A stretch of DNA of 64,000 bases. It comes from Epithemia pelagica. Taxonomy: Eukaryota > Bacillariophyta > Bacillariophyceae > Surirellales > Surirellaceae. A program made the position numbers and the translations under genes. Shown here one piece after another: positions 9,281 to 19,728 of this stretch (the first letter of the stretch is position 1; each line of letters begins with the position of its first letter). The notes under the pieces were generated by a model that saw only the letters and a program-made list of their open reading frames with translations, was not told the DNA's origin and did no database searches. The stretch is from the NCBI GenBank assembly GCA_946965045.2, contig OX337232.1, positions 2,232,001 through 2,296,000 on the forward strand, written 5' to 3'.

Positions 9281-12200
9281 ATGTCTAATTTCGACCCTTC
9301 CCTGCATGACCAACTTCAAGGCCAGCTTGATCTGTATTTCAATTCATTGGAACTTGAATGGTTTTCTTCAATGACCTTTCCAATGCATGTTGGAGATGAT
9401 TGCGCATTCAACACGAGTGTCGTCAATGTTGATATATGTGCATTCATTGGATGGCTTCCCGAAGCAGATCACATCCCAGGGGAATATGCATACTTCTGTC
9501 GAACAAAGTATCCTCCATGTCAAAACCCAGCTGCATCTCTCGATGAATCGGAATCTTTTACTTTGTTGAGAACTGATCTGTATCAATCATCTGTGGATGC
9601 CGGATTTTCCCTGACGTCCAATGGAAATACTCACAATGCGTCATTGTCAAAACGCAAAACATTCCCAAAAGACAGTCAAGCTCCCTTTGCCTCGCGCACC
9701 TTTCTGTGTGATCGATACCGTCGTTATCATCAAAAACGCAAACGTTGTACCTCGACTGAAGATATGCAACATCGGAATACCTCTCTCCACAACGACCATA
9801 GAGGTAACAGTAGGGGATTAGATGGCAAACGAGGTCCACGAAAGTGTGTCACCAATCGACCACTTTGCAACAAAGATACGTGTTCTTTCCGATTCAATGT
9901 CTTTGTGGACCTGCATGGATTTTATGTGAAAAGAAATGCAGGGACAACGAAACATTGTAACCACATGAAACGTTCACCACAAGACATCCCCATTAAATTG
10001 CGTATGTTAACAATTGAGCAGAAGAAAAGAGCAGCAGAGCTTGGTAAAGCTAATACACGACCTGCTGCTGGAAGAAACTTCTTCCATGCGAATCACAATA
10101 TGACACTTACCCCACAACAGATACGATACGCTTTTCATTCCCTTGAATCAAACTCCAAGTACCATTATGATGGGATCGAAATCAGAGCAGGAGCTGTTGT
10201 TGATTGGCTTCGATCAACTCCTGGAATAAGTTTCTGTATATGGGGGGCACGACCACAAAAATTATTGCACGCACAAGTAGAGAAAGAGGCCGGTCTTGTA
10301 TTCAGTGAAAATCAAATGGAGGATGGTACGAGGAACGTTACTGATTTATCTGATTTTTGCAAAGAAGTCGTTCATGAGTACTCAGCAGACATGGAAGCAC
10401 TTTCCCTACAAGAAGACCAAAACTTTTTCATAGCATGTGCGTGGATATCAAATAAAGAGAAACGCATGTCCCGCCTGTTGCCCTATGTCCTCAAAGTTGA
10501 CGTCACAGAGGGTACCAACAAGGAGTCAAGACCTCTCCTCACCGCTTCTATCCGTACTGGTTTTGGCAAGTATATTATCATACTTCGAATGTTTCTACGA
10601 GACCAACGTCAGGCAACCTTCCGGTGGGTGTTTTCCTGGGCAATACAAAAACTCCTTGGGGAAGAGTGGGTGGGCCATATCAAGGCTATTATAACTGATG
10701 GAGACTCACATGAAATAACGGAGGTAGAAGAGGCTTGTAAGCAGTTCATACCTGACTGTTTTCGAATCCGGTGTGGTTGGCATATCATTCACAAAGGTTG
10801 GACAAGGCATTGTGCATTTGCCAATGCTATTCCTTCACAAAAAACCAGAGAATACAAATTGTTTTGCTATACGGTAAAGCAATGGTGTTACACCATGATG
10901 TATCCAAAGTTTTGTGAAACTAGAGAAGAGCTGCACATTTCGAAGTGTTTGCTACTTGCCTACGTTCATTCACGTTCTGTTTGAAAGTTCCTTAACAGAG
11001 ATTTACGCTGGAAGGTTCATAACTTTTTGACAGGATATGTGTTCATTCATGAACGACATTTGGCTCATTGCTATCGGAAAAGTATTCGGACATATGATGA
11101 GAATACCAATAGTAGTCATGAAGGAACCAACTGTGGTTTGAAGCAACACACTGCACCTGTCCTTCCTGGAGGTACAGTTCAAAGAAATGCTGCATTATTA
11201 AAATTTCAATCTGACCTTGTGGTTGAGGAACAAATTCGTCTTGCGGCAACAAGGGTTGAAGCCAAATCAATATGGATGAATGGACAGGGATTGCCATTGA
11301 ATGGGTTTGTCACAGAACTCTGTCATGATCTGGTAACACAAGCATGGGAACGTAGGGAAAAATATGCAGTTATTCGTGAGGAATCATCTCCATGGACATG
11401 GAATGTGAAGATTGCTGAACAACAGTGCTTTGAACAAGACAAGAAAAGACTTCATCCTGTATGGCACCGTATCAGAACAGTGACTCTAAATGACAATGGA
11501 CGGCTGTCATGTTCATGTGGTACATTTGAAAGATGTGGTTATCCATGTTCACATCAAGCTGCGGTGTTGAGTTTTGAAGACCACAACTATCAAGGTTTTT
11601 CCCATCATGACGTAAGTGTTGTTTGGTGGAAGAAATATATATTCTTTGGATTCCGATCAACGTCTATGGAAGACTTTAACCTGGACGAATGTCTACAAAC
11701 ATTGCTTGCCAATGAAATGAATGGTCCAAAGTTTTGTTTGAAACCAAATATGGTATGGAGTCCTAAGAATTCGTGGTCATCTCACAGCGGTACAAACTAT
11801 GCGTCTTATTGTTCCGGTTTGTTCGACAACCGTTCCTGTAACCCATGCCTCAACTATTCCCAAGAACAGATCAAAAGGGCAGTCAAGGCCTTTGGTGGTT
11901 TCTTTGTGGATCCTACTTCGACAACTCATAGAGGAGAAACACTAACGCAGGAAAGTTTTGTCGCACCAGATGACATCTCACCTATGTACGGCAAAGAGAT
12001 GCCAAGTCTCGATGGAATAGCTGATAACCTGCCACCTGATGATATTTCAACGTCACATGTTGATTCCTCAGGAGATGAATCAACTACCAATGATGAGCCT
12101 ATTCTAGAATCATGTTCAGACAACATTTTTGAAGTGCCTGGGGACCATGACATGGATTTGAATCAGCGTTGTGATGATGCTTATGGACAGGGATTGAGTC

Positions 12201-12460
12201 CAACCTTGTTTGTCAGGTTAATGAAAGAGGAAATATCAGAGTTGCAGAAGCTTTTCCGATCTGCAAATTACAACAACAATGCCATTGATTTGAGATCAAC
12301 CCTTTCACATGTGAAAGAGCTCACGCGTACCATTCGGAAGGATATGGCCGAAAGGGCAAATTATAATCAGGGACAAGAATGGGTGTCTTCAAACAGTGAA
12401 CAGTCAAGGCACAGTCGTTGTTTCCGTGGAGCTCAATTAGGATTGACGCAATTTGAGTAG
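9281..12460 (+). pseudogene. MULE transposase, one in-frame TGA
   Basis: A single frame of 1060 codons is broken only by TGA at 10982-10984 (codon 568). Before the stop: an N-terminal Cys/His cluster (about 200-235, CNKDTC...HCNHM) of the FAR1/WRKY-GCM1 type that may bind TIR DNA, and the DDE core with Asp407 (KVDVTEG) and Asp473 (IITDGDSHE) followed by the MULE block C..WHIIHKGW. After the stop: the likely third acid Glu614 (SSHEGTN) and a SWIM zinc finger (about 742-762, CSCGTFERCGYPCSH). The C-terminus is acidic and Ser-rich. The frame is otherwise intact, so the mutation looks young; CGA to TGA is one C-to-T change. Readthrough is an alternative. Catalytic residues lie on both sides of the stop, so a truncated product would be inactive. 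Confidence 0.85.
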
Positions 12461-12556
12461 TAATTGTCATGTGCATTTTAGTGGGCTATGTCTCTATGTT
12501 CAAGATAGATGCAATTTGAATGTTCTGTCTGGTACAAACGCTAGTATGTTATGTTT

Positions 12557-13725
12557 CTATGTTCCTTTTGTTTGCAAACGGGCAATTTCACTTTCTACCC
12601 TTGTCAGAGGAAGTAAATTGTCATTTTTTCCGACCACTGCTGTCTTCAGGTAACAGGAAAGACAGAACACATCCCCCGTCACTGATTTCTTCGAAACGCA
12701 ATGATATATTGTTGGGTTAAAAATGATAATGTCTCCCTGACGCAAGGCTACCACTTGTGCATGAACTGGGAAAACGAAGTAGCATAGAATTTCATCCAAA
12801 TCAGCCTCTTCTGGTTCCACCTGCAGAACCACCACAATGGAATAACCAAAGTCGCAGTCGGTATGTGCTTGGAGATAGACATTCCGTCCAAATGCAACGG
12901 ACAAGAAAAACTCTGTGGCTCTATGCCCATCGTCAAGCGTTGTGATGTCTTGGTGGACAGCTGCATTTCTGAACCCTGTCAAGTAGGACCAATCAACCCA
13001 ACGTTGAAAGATCTCTTCCAATCGTCGTATAAAACTCACAAGAGTCTCCTTCTCCTCAGTTGACATCATGTTTAGCTTCGACTGTATGAGTCCTCTCCCC
13101 CCTCGGTTAGTATGGATCCCAATGGCCACATACTTGGAATTCGGCCCATCCAAGCCAAGGAATTTGGACTTTCCACTACGTTGATTCGGTGCCTTTTCTC
13201 AACACTCTTCAAGACTTGTATAATATCATGGATGGCTTTGTCTGGCATCAATCTTGATTGATAGGGAGGTTTAATGAACACAGGAAGTTCATTTTTTATC
13301 GGATGGAAAATTGAACCCCCTTGGCCAGTGTCAGTGACCTTCCAATTGCATAATGAAACCATTATAGGCTTGTCATAATTTTGTGATCGATCAGAAAAAT
13401 TCGGCTTGGCGATGTCAACGTCCATTGTGAAGACCACACAAAACTTTTCCAGAATAGAAGCTTGGATACCATCTTCAGCTGGAAGAGGCTCCACTGACAA
13501 GAGCTCAGACCTTTGTTTTCTGTTTTTTTTCTTCTGTCGTTGCTTCTGCCGTTTGGTTTTTGCCTTGGCTGCAGCCTGGACAATCCCCTTTGCCACCACC
13601 GTCCGTAATGAGCTTGATGTTTTTGTCGAACTAAAAGAATGGAAAGGAGTTGTCACATTGGTGCTGCTTCCACTCTCATTGTCAGTGATTTTCTTCAATG
13701 TGGAACAAATCTCTTCTGAAGACAA
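12557..13725 (-). pseudogene. 2OG-Fe(II) oxygenase-like protein carried by MULE, frameshifted
   Basis: Two minus-strand frames overlap. The first (13725 to 13072) has a Ser-rich start, a strongly basic Lys/Arg/Gln stretch (about 55-75) and a conserved-looking middle (VFTMDVDIAKPNF...). The second (open from about 13200 to 12557) has LGLDGPNSKYVAIGIHTNRGG and then an oxygenase core: HTD in YLQAHTDCDFGYS (iron HxD, near 12860) and a distal His in FNPTIYHCVS preceded by LRQGDIII (near 12700). HxD...H with a GD-I-I-F strand is the double-stranded beta-helix pattern of 2-oxoglutarate/Fe(II) dioxygenases; TET/JBP-type DNA oxygenases are the closest class I can suggest. The frame change lies between 13072 and 13200 (one missing base or an unseen intron). 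Substrate unknown. Confidence 0.6.
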
Positions 13726-14403
13726 TGGTTTGGTTTGCCCTATCTTAGGAGAGGTGGGTCCCTTACTGTGAAAGTTTGGGTCCAGCGGCCGGTCCTAGGA
13801 GCTTGCCAAACAAAAGTCAACAGCTAGATTTTCAGCAAAGATCCATGCAAAATTCAATTGGAAATCGCGTCTGAACGAAGCAACGGCCCATGGAATATGA
13901 GTATACCATCAATAACAGCATGAGAAGACCTTTCCAACGGTGAAGAGCAATCCAAATTCCGACTTACACTTAGAAAGTTATGGACAGTCAAGGATGACCC
14001 TTGCCCAATCAACCATAAAGAGGAGTCAAACTTCAATTGAAAATCGCGTCTGAACGAAGCAACGGCCCATGAAATATGAATATACCATCAACAACAGCAT
14101 GAGAAGACCTTTCCAACGGTGAAGAGCAATCCAAATTCCGACTTACACTTAGAAAGTTATGGACAGTCAAAGATCTGTTGTTTTTTGTTGCTGCGTGTGT
14201 TGTTGCTGTTGATAGTCAGTGTGTTGACTGTGGAGGACCACCACAGGAGCACCAAAGGAGTCTGATGAGTGTTTTCTGCAGAGAAAAAATCTTTTTTCCT
14301 TCAAGCATCAGGATGAGGACCGGGGTGGCAGTTGGAGAGCCGGCAAAGCCACCCTATTTGAGAGCAAGCTCTGCCTAGCACGTGTCCAGGACACGCGACC
14401 AAA
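13726..14403. other. Non-coding right arm of the MULE
   Basis: Between the oxygenase-like gene and the right TIR. It holds the 179-bp-period duplication (13853-14171) and no supported gene. Confidence 0.6.
13853..14171 (+). repeat. Two-copy direct repeat, 179-bp period
   Basis: About 140 bp starting at 13853 (TTCAATTGGAAATCGCG) recurs at 14032 with a handful of substitutions, ending with TTATGGACAGTCAA in both. The about 39 bp between copies are unique. It lies just inside the right end of the MULE, so it could be subterminal repeat structure. Confidence 0.9.
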
Positions 14404-14449
14404 TTTGGTCTGGCCGCCTCACCTATTTGGAGGGGAAATAATGGCGAAT
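14404..14449 (-). repeat. MULE right terminal inverted repeat
   Basis: Reverse complement of 9019-9063 with a few mismatches; the outer end on the plus strand reads AATGGCGAAT. Confidence 0.85.
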
Positions 14450-15027
14450 GGTCATCGTCACGGTTTCCCATTGATGGAAATTGTGGTCGCGGACTTTCCG
14501 CATCTTTCGGCAGAGATGCGACTGTCGAAAGGGGACATCACACCCTCCATGATTCCAGGTGCTTTGTATGAAGCTTAAGTTGTGTATGAAGCGTACAATA
14601 CGTGAGTTCGCATTTGTAACACTTACATTTTCAACTTGATTAATTTAGTAGCTGCTGATGACAGGTCATGTGAGAGAGCCTGCAGGCCGCAGGGGGCTGG
14701 GCGCGCCATGAACTCAGGGAAGACATGTGTACAAATAGAACAAAGAGCCGTTAAGTTTAAAAAGTACACTACTGTTACTCGTAGAAATAATCTAAATGAC
14801 TTGATTATTAGTACTTGTACTAGTAGTAATATTGTAGGAGTATACCTGTACCAGTACTCGTACTCGTTGATGAAAGATCAACTCTACTCGTAATAGATCC
14901 AAGATAGAAGATAGCACGCAACATGGAGCCGCCGCCATCATCAATCCCATTTTTATACTCATTACCTTCTGGTATTGTTTGTAATTGTAATGTCCCCAGT
15001 CCCCAGTCCCCAATCCCCAATCCAATG
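14450..15027. other. Spacer between MULE and Harbinger H1
   Basis: No gene seen. It includes low-complexity TACTAG/TACTCG-rich DNA (about 14765-14890) and a short 7-bp tandem repeat of CCCCAGT/CCCCAAT at 14993-15024, directly beside the H1 left end. Confidence 0.5.
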
Positions 15028-15080
15028 CCGGGAGCTGGGGTAATCCTGAGCAGCTCGCTGTCGTGCCAGGCAAAGTCTGA
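15028..15080 (+). repeat. Harbinger H1 left TIR
   Basis: It contains GGGGTAATCCTGAGCAG, the exact complement of part of the right end; similarity continues inward with gaps to about 15080. Confidence 0.8.
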
Positions 15081-15222
15081 CTACAAAGCGGAACACGACC
15101 AGAACGCTTAATCGATGTACTATAGCATAAACTATGAACATGGACAAATAGAGAACTAATAGAAAGATTTAGGCCCACCACCACCGGGTTTTTGCAACCG
15201 CCCCAAATCATACTACATTTAT

Positions 15223-16007
15223 TTACAGACGCACCATCTTGTGTTTCATGCCGCCTTCAAACTTGGCGTCCGGCTCATGTAGGGAAATCAACAACGCTCT
15301 GAATCCGTTTGTTGTGTCGTACATAAATTTGTAGTCGAACCTGCTTTGGACCATGAAAGGAAGAGTCAGAGAAAACTTTGACCTGACAAAGTCTGTTTCT
15401 CTTTGTCGCATCTGATTCATGGCGTCTTCCAAAGCAAGTTTCATTCGTAGGTTTTTCTCCTCGACATGCCACTCTCTGTGCATGTGTTGGGTTAGATACT
15501 GGATATGAGTTGCGTTGTCAGGCCAAATAACCTTCACATGTACCTGTAGCTGGCTTGGATCCACTTCAATCATGCAATTTGTTGTGTCTTCATGTGCAAT
15601 ACCTGTAGGCAACACCACCAAAATCACCAAATGACGCTGTTTCTTGTCGTCGACCCACTGTGTCAAGACATGAGGAGGCTCCCAATTCCTCATCATGTCA
15701 TTACCACTGTCTTCTTCATTTGTCTTTTTCCTCTTTTGTTGTAGTTGTACCTGTAGTGTCGCCTGTAATGGCATGGATCCTGCCGCCCTTTTCTTCACCA
15801 TACCATCATCACTGACAACAGACTCAGGAGCGACCTTGGCAGCAACACCTGGTCATAAAAGACAATAAACCACCACAGGTAAGGACAGTGACTCAACAAT
15901 CAAACAAACAGTGTTCACTGGCACTTACCTTGTCCTTTGGACGACCCAAACAAAGAAGGAGCTGGTTTGAGATCTCCATCATTGGGGTTCCTTACCTTTC
16001 CACCCAT
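15223..16007 (-). CDS. Harbinger H1 accessory protein (C-terminal part)
   Basis: Two exons, 15929..16007 and 15223..15848, with an 80-nt intron (donor GTAAGT, acceptor GACCAG). Splicing joins SSKGQ to GVAAKV and gives 234 residues from Met at 16007. It has a basic KKRK stretch and then a C-terminal domain with LPFMVQSRFDYKFMYDTTNGFRALL, which matches in layout the LPF...MVSILAIDL end of the H2 accessory protein. Such proteins partner the transposase and enter the nucleus or bind DNA in PIF/Harbinger systems; the role here is by analogy. The N-terminal DNA-binding half appears to lie just upstream in another frame (16072-16368). Confidence 0.6.
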
Positions 16008-16071
16008 AGATGGGGCCGTCTCACCACCATCCAACAACTCATGACCAGTCTCTCTCTCTCATGTTGATTCT

Positions 16072-16368
16072 TCAAGTGGACTTGATATTTTTTTTGGCTT
16101 TGTTGAGGGCCGACCTGAATGATTCCAATTTATACTTTTGGAAAACAGCATGTTCCAACCACACAGATTTGGGTGTGGCGCTCTCCAGGATCAAGCCTTC
16201 TGACACGATTTTGTCAAGGAATTTGGCATCTTTCGACTTAGAATCCCACGAAAGCAGGGCACCCTCGCCCAAAGTGTTGCGGCCAGACCTGGTCATTGGA
16301 GTATAGGTACTATTAGTACCTAAAACTGTAGCGCGAGGGAGTGCAAAACCAGACTGGTCTGTTCGCAC
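16072..16368 (-). pseudogene. Myb/SANT-like N-terminal half of H1 accessory gene, frame-broken
   Basis: A 98-residue frame with LLSWDSKSKDAKFLDKIVSEG and KYKLESFRSALNKAKK, a helical Trp-containing pattern I associate with SANT/Myb-like accessory proteins of diatom Harbingers. It ends at TGA just 60 bp before the Met of the downstream part, with a frame change and an additional in-frame TGA between them. No splice site rescues the join, so I read this as one decayed gene; an undetected short intron is the alternative. Confidence 0.45.
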
Positions 16369-16410
16369 GAAAACTAATTATGACCCTAAAAACAGTTCAC
16401 CAAAATCCAA

Positions 16411-16715
16411 ACTGGGTCGGTTTTCATCATGGACTCCATTTTTCAATCGAGGAGGCCATGCCCAATTTGGCTCCAATTCTGAAAGTAGAACGACCCACGT
16501 ATTGCCCTTGCCTTGGGTCAACCGTGGGTCGTTCGTCCAAATGAATTGGGCACTTATAAGGTGTCCTGGGTCGGTTTTAAAAAAACAAGCTGGGTCGTTT
16601 TTTTCGAGCCAGGTCGTTTTTTCAAAACCGACCCAGGACACTTTCTAGTGGTTCAAATGATATAATCAAGCGACCCACAGTTTACCCAAGATAAGGGTAA
16701 TATGTGGGTCGCTTA
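16411..16715. promoter_or_regulatory. Array of TGGGTCG hairpins between divergent H1 genes
   Basis: Three inverted repeats in 230 bp share the core TGGGTCG/CGACCCA: arms 16490-16500 and 16522-16532; 16561-16578 and 16624-16641 (18 bp, perfect, with two further TGGGTCG/AGGTCG copies in the loop); 16668-16679 and 16704-16715. A further copy is at 16413-16419. About ten copies of the GGGTCG core in both directions sit in the gap between the accessory gene and the transposase. They could be transposase or accessory-protein binding sites, or a relic of another small element. Confidence 0.6.
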
Positions 16716-16850
16716 AGATGTAGAAAGGAATAGGATGTTGGCGAGGTAGGGCCCTTCAGAAATTCCAGTTTTTGAATGAAAACGATTTTTGAATCGATTT
16801 CTGCACCGTTCCAGGCCGGTTCCAATGACCGGACACGAATTCAAATGAGT

Positions 16851-16862
16851 CACTATATATAG
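16851..16862 (+). promoter_or_regulatory. Possible TATA element of H1 transposase
   Basis: CACTATATATAG lies about 190 bp upstream of the transposase ATG. A CCAAT-like CAGCCAATCA is at about 16898-16907, downstream of it, so this promoter reading is weak. Confidence 0.3.
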
Positions 16863-17052
16863 AACAGTACTAAGTTTAGTCTCACTGCTCAACTGACCAG
16901 CCAATCAAATGAACGTGATGGAATTTCAAAAAACCTGTTCCAATGAACTGACAGTACTACACAGAGACAGACCGAGATCAGAGTGAAGGTGTGGTCTGCA
17001 TCGCGACACAGACTGAGCAAACATAAATTTTCCAAAGCGATTTTCTCCCACC

Positions 17053-17991
17053 ATGTTGGTGACACAACGAACATTCATCAACTTGGCTCTGCCAATGCTT
17101 GGTAGAGCAAGACACTCACATTCACTTGATTTCTCACGTGCTTTTCGCTCTTACTTTGGAATGTCTCCTTTGCTCTGTGTTCATGTGTGGGATGAACTGG
17201 ACAGTTCATTGCCCAAAGGTGCATCGCCTCGTCATTTGTTGTGGTCACTGGCTTTTCTGAAAATCTATGCTACAGAGGATGTCATGGTCTCAATAGCCAA
17301 AACAACGAGGAAGACCTTCAGGAAGTGGGTCAAAGTGTTTGTAGATTTGTTGTATAGTGGTCTTCATTATGTGAGTACATGGCCCTACATGAATTTGCCA
17401 TGAAGTTGTCCTCCTCATATCTGACCATTGCTGTTGTTCTTATAACAGATTGTATGGGACAATAGGTTTGATTGTTGTGTACCTGGACAGGTTTGTTTCA
17501 TTAGTTTGGATGGTACTGACTTCAGGATTTTGGAGCCGTCACCTTTTGATCCAAAACGGTACTCGCACAAGTGTAAGGGAGCAGGTGTGAGGCATGAGGT
17601 GGGAATCTGCCTGAAAACTGGCTGGATAGTGTGGTGGAATGGTGCATTCCCTTGTGGCGCTTGGCCAGACCTACGGATTGCCAGAGACTGGCTTGTTCAA
17701 GAGCTACTACCGAATGAGAAAGTGATTGCTGATGGTGGTTACAACGATTCTGGATGCTACTTTGTCACACCTACTGGAAGAAATGACTATCAAGACAAGA
17801 TGATGGCAGATGCCAGGGCGAGACATGAAACAGTCAACAATTTACTGAAACATTACAATATCTTAAAGGAGAAATACAGAGGAGATCTGGATGGGCATCA
17901 CAAGGTGTTTGGAGCAGTGGTGAATCTGGTTCAGATGAAGATTGAAAATGGTGAGGCGAAAGTGTTTCAGATCAAAGTGGAAAATGACTAG
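17053..17991 (+). CDS. Harbinger H1 transposase (DDE_4 family)
   Basis: Two exons, 17053..17370 and 17449..17991, with a 78-nt intron (donor GTGAGT, acceptor ATAACAG). Splicing joins SGLHY to IVWDNRF and gives 286 residues. Catalytic signs: SLDGTDF (first Asp, about 127), CGAWPDLRIARDW (second Asp), ADGGYND and RARHETVNN (probable Glu). The helical region before the core (HLLWSLAFLKIYATEDVMVSIAK...TFRKWV) is typical of PIF/Harbinger. No frame damage is seen, so it may still be functional. The intron is at the same place as in the H2 transposase. Confidence 0.85.
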
Positions 17992-18221
17992 CAGTACAAA
18001 TATGTAGCGGTTATGAACCGGGTGGTGGTGGATTTTAATAGTACTAGCAGTCAATATATCATCTTTTGTCGCTAGAGTGTTCTTTATTCAGAAAAAGCGT
18101 TCGGTAACTCCTACCAATGCCAAGTCTCGAAGAGATGATGAAAATGAGAGGAGTGAATGGAGACAATGCTGCTTATGTTTTCATGCTTGAAGTATTTGGA
18201 GTGTCGGAGTATAGGTCACAG

Positions 18222-18276
18222 TCAGTATCTGACTGGTAAGGTAGCGACCTGCTCAGGATTACCCCATCTCCCCGGG
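18222..18276 (-). repeat. Harbinger H1 right TIR
   Basis: It contains CTGCTCAGGATTACCCCA, complementary to the left end; the inner part GTAGCGACC aligns with the left end with gaps. Confidence 0.8.
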
Positions 18277-18402
18277 TAGAAGCCGATGACCGAAAAGTGC
18301 GCGCGTGCCACCATGCCAACCGGTGACGACAGAGGACGTGTCCACCATGTCCGGGATTGTAGATGATGGTAATTTGATAAGGTTATTTGCGCCTCACCTT
18401 AA

Positions 18403-19215
18403 CGCCAATCGTAATCAAGTAGCGCATAGCTGTCTCCCATATATGGGAGACAGCTATGCGCTACTCCCTTAACTTTGACTTCCATTAACTTCATCAAAAT
18501 TCACTTTCATCCAAATCTGACTTCATCGTTCGATAGATCTTAGAATTCTGAACAACTTCATATATGATAGTCTACAGTAAAGATCCACTCATGAGCTTGA
18601 TATTTGAACTTGAAAAATTGGTGATTTTCCTCATTTTCACTCATTTACGTCTTCCATCGGCTGAGCCCCAGATGCCAAGCGACCCGTCCAAGGTGCTACC
18701 AACCTTGCACCTGAAGCCAGTACAACAGTACCCGAGGAAGCTGATGATGAGGAGGCGGATATACACAAGAAAGAGGAGAAGGACTGCCGACAACAGCAAT
18801 ATGGAAGAAGACGAGAACAAAACACGAGACAACAACGATAATGGTGAGGACGACGAAACGACAGAAATCCATGGATTGTGAGAACAACAGTAGATAGGAA
18901 TAAACAGAGATTTGTAAATGTGAAGAGTTATTTTGTTGACTTCTCGTATCACTACATCATGGTCGCTACATCATGGTCACATCATGGTGCCACCATCATG
19001 GACTAGGTGCCACCATCACAGACTAGGTGCCACTTGTATGACGGAGGGGGCCATTGTAATTCGATGAGACCTGTGTTTTAAGGTTAAAACAGCCTCTGTT
19101 AAGGCGCTCGCATGGGAGACAGCAAATTTGAGCATCTGGTTGACTCCCATAAAATTTATGGGACACAGCTATTTGATACTCCGATAAGCTTAAAACCCGT
19201 TCTTTACGATTGGCG
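18403..19215. mobile_element. Small TTAA-flanked non-autonomous element
   Basis: TTAA at 18399-18402 and 19216-19219 flank inverted ends CGCCAATCGTAA (12 bp, perfect). Inside each end is a palindromic block with CCCATA...TATGGG. An 813-bp length and no convincing transposase suggest a MITE-like element; the TTAA flank is the piggyBac-type target. A 105-codon frame at 18564-18881 (basic, then acidic) has no recognisable family and is not called. Confidence 0.55.
18418..18465. repeat. Perfect 48-bp palindrome
   Basis: The sequence AGTAGCGCATAGCTGTCTCC is followed by CATA and then the exact reverse complement, centred between 18441 and 18442. It can form a stem with essentially no loop. A decayed relative (CCCATAAAATTTATGGG) is at about 19148-19164. 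Confidence 0.95.
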
Positions 19216-19728
19216 TTAATACGAGGAAGTTTCCTAAATCGCAAACCGAGAACCGAGAGACGTTTTCCGGGACCCATGGAAATTTTCTGCAACAAAACAA
19301 CTCATCATCATTCATCATACTCCTACGAGTATGCAATAGACAAAAAAACTGGACATCGTTCTCAGTTCCACTATTCATTCAACTCTTGAGGGGGTGATGG
19401 AGCGACCAGCAACCAGCGACACCGACACATCATCAAACACGACAACAACTTCACCAACTTCCAAATTCTAAGCACGAGCCAAAGTCGAAGCACATACAAA
19501 ACGCACACGTCGCAAATATCATCCGTAAGATCTACTCCTACTCGTATTCTAAAGTGGCACGGGCTCTCATAGCGACGACATCGTTACATAGGCTTCGACT
19601 TCCAGCAGAAGCCTACAATAGACAATATGTAGTAGAGAAGGACTTATCTCGTTCGGTGTTCGGTGGGGGAGCTAGAAGTTAGTCTCACACCATCCACCAT
19701 CCCCGCAAACCGCAAACACATACAAAAT
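19216..19728. other. Spacer left of Harbinger H2
   Basis: About 510 bp with no gene or repeat that I can support. Confidence 0.5.

Larger units (their letters stand above)
9019..14449. mobile_element. MULE (Mutator-like) DNA transposon with 45-bp TIRs
   Basis: Near-perfect inverted repeats at 9019-9063 and 14404-14449 bound about 5.4 kb. Inside are a MULE transposase on the plus strand and, convergent to it, a 2OG-oxygenase-like gene on the minus strand. I could not find a 9-11-bp target site duplication at these ends, so the true termini may lie slightly further out. Both internal genes are interrupted (one stop codon, one frame change), so this copy is probably not autonomous now. Confidence 0.8.
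15028..18276. mobile_element. PIF/Harbinger DNA transposon H1
   Basis: About 3.25 kb bounded by inverted repeats (15028-15080 and 18222-18276) that share GCTGCTCAGGATTACCCCA-type sequence. It carries a DDE_4-type transposase (plus strand) and a divergent accessory gene (minus strand), the two-gene plan of PIF/Harbinger elements. A 3-bp target duplication was not clear. Confidence 0.8.

Noticed and set aside
18564-18881. 105-codon frame in the TTAA element
   Set aside because: No recognisable domain; composition shifts from hydrophobic to basic to acidic as expected for chance.
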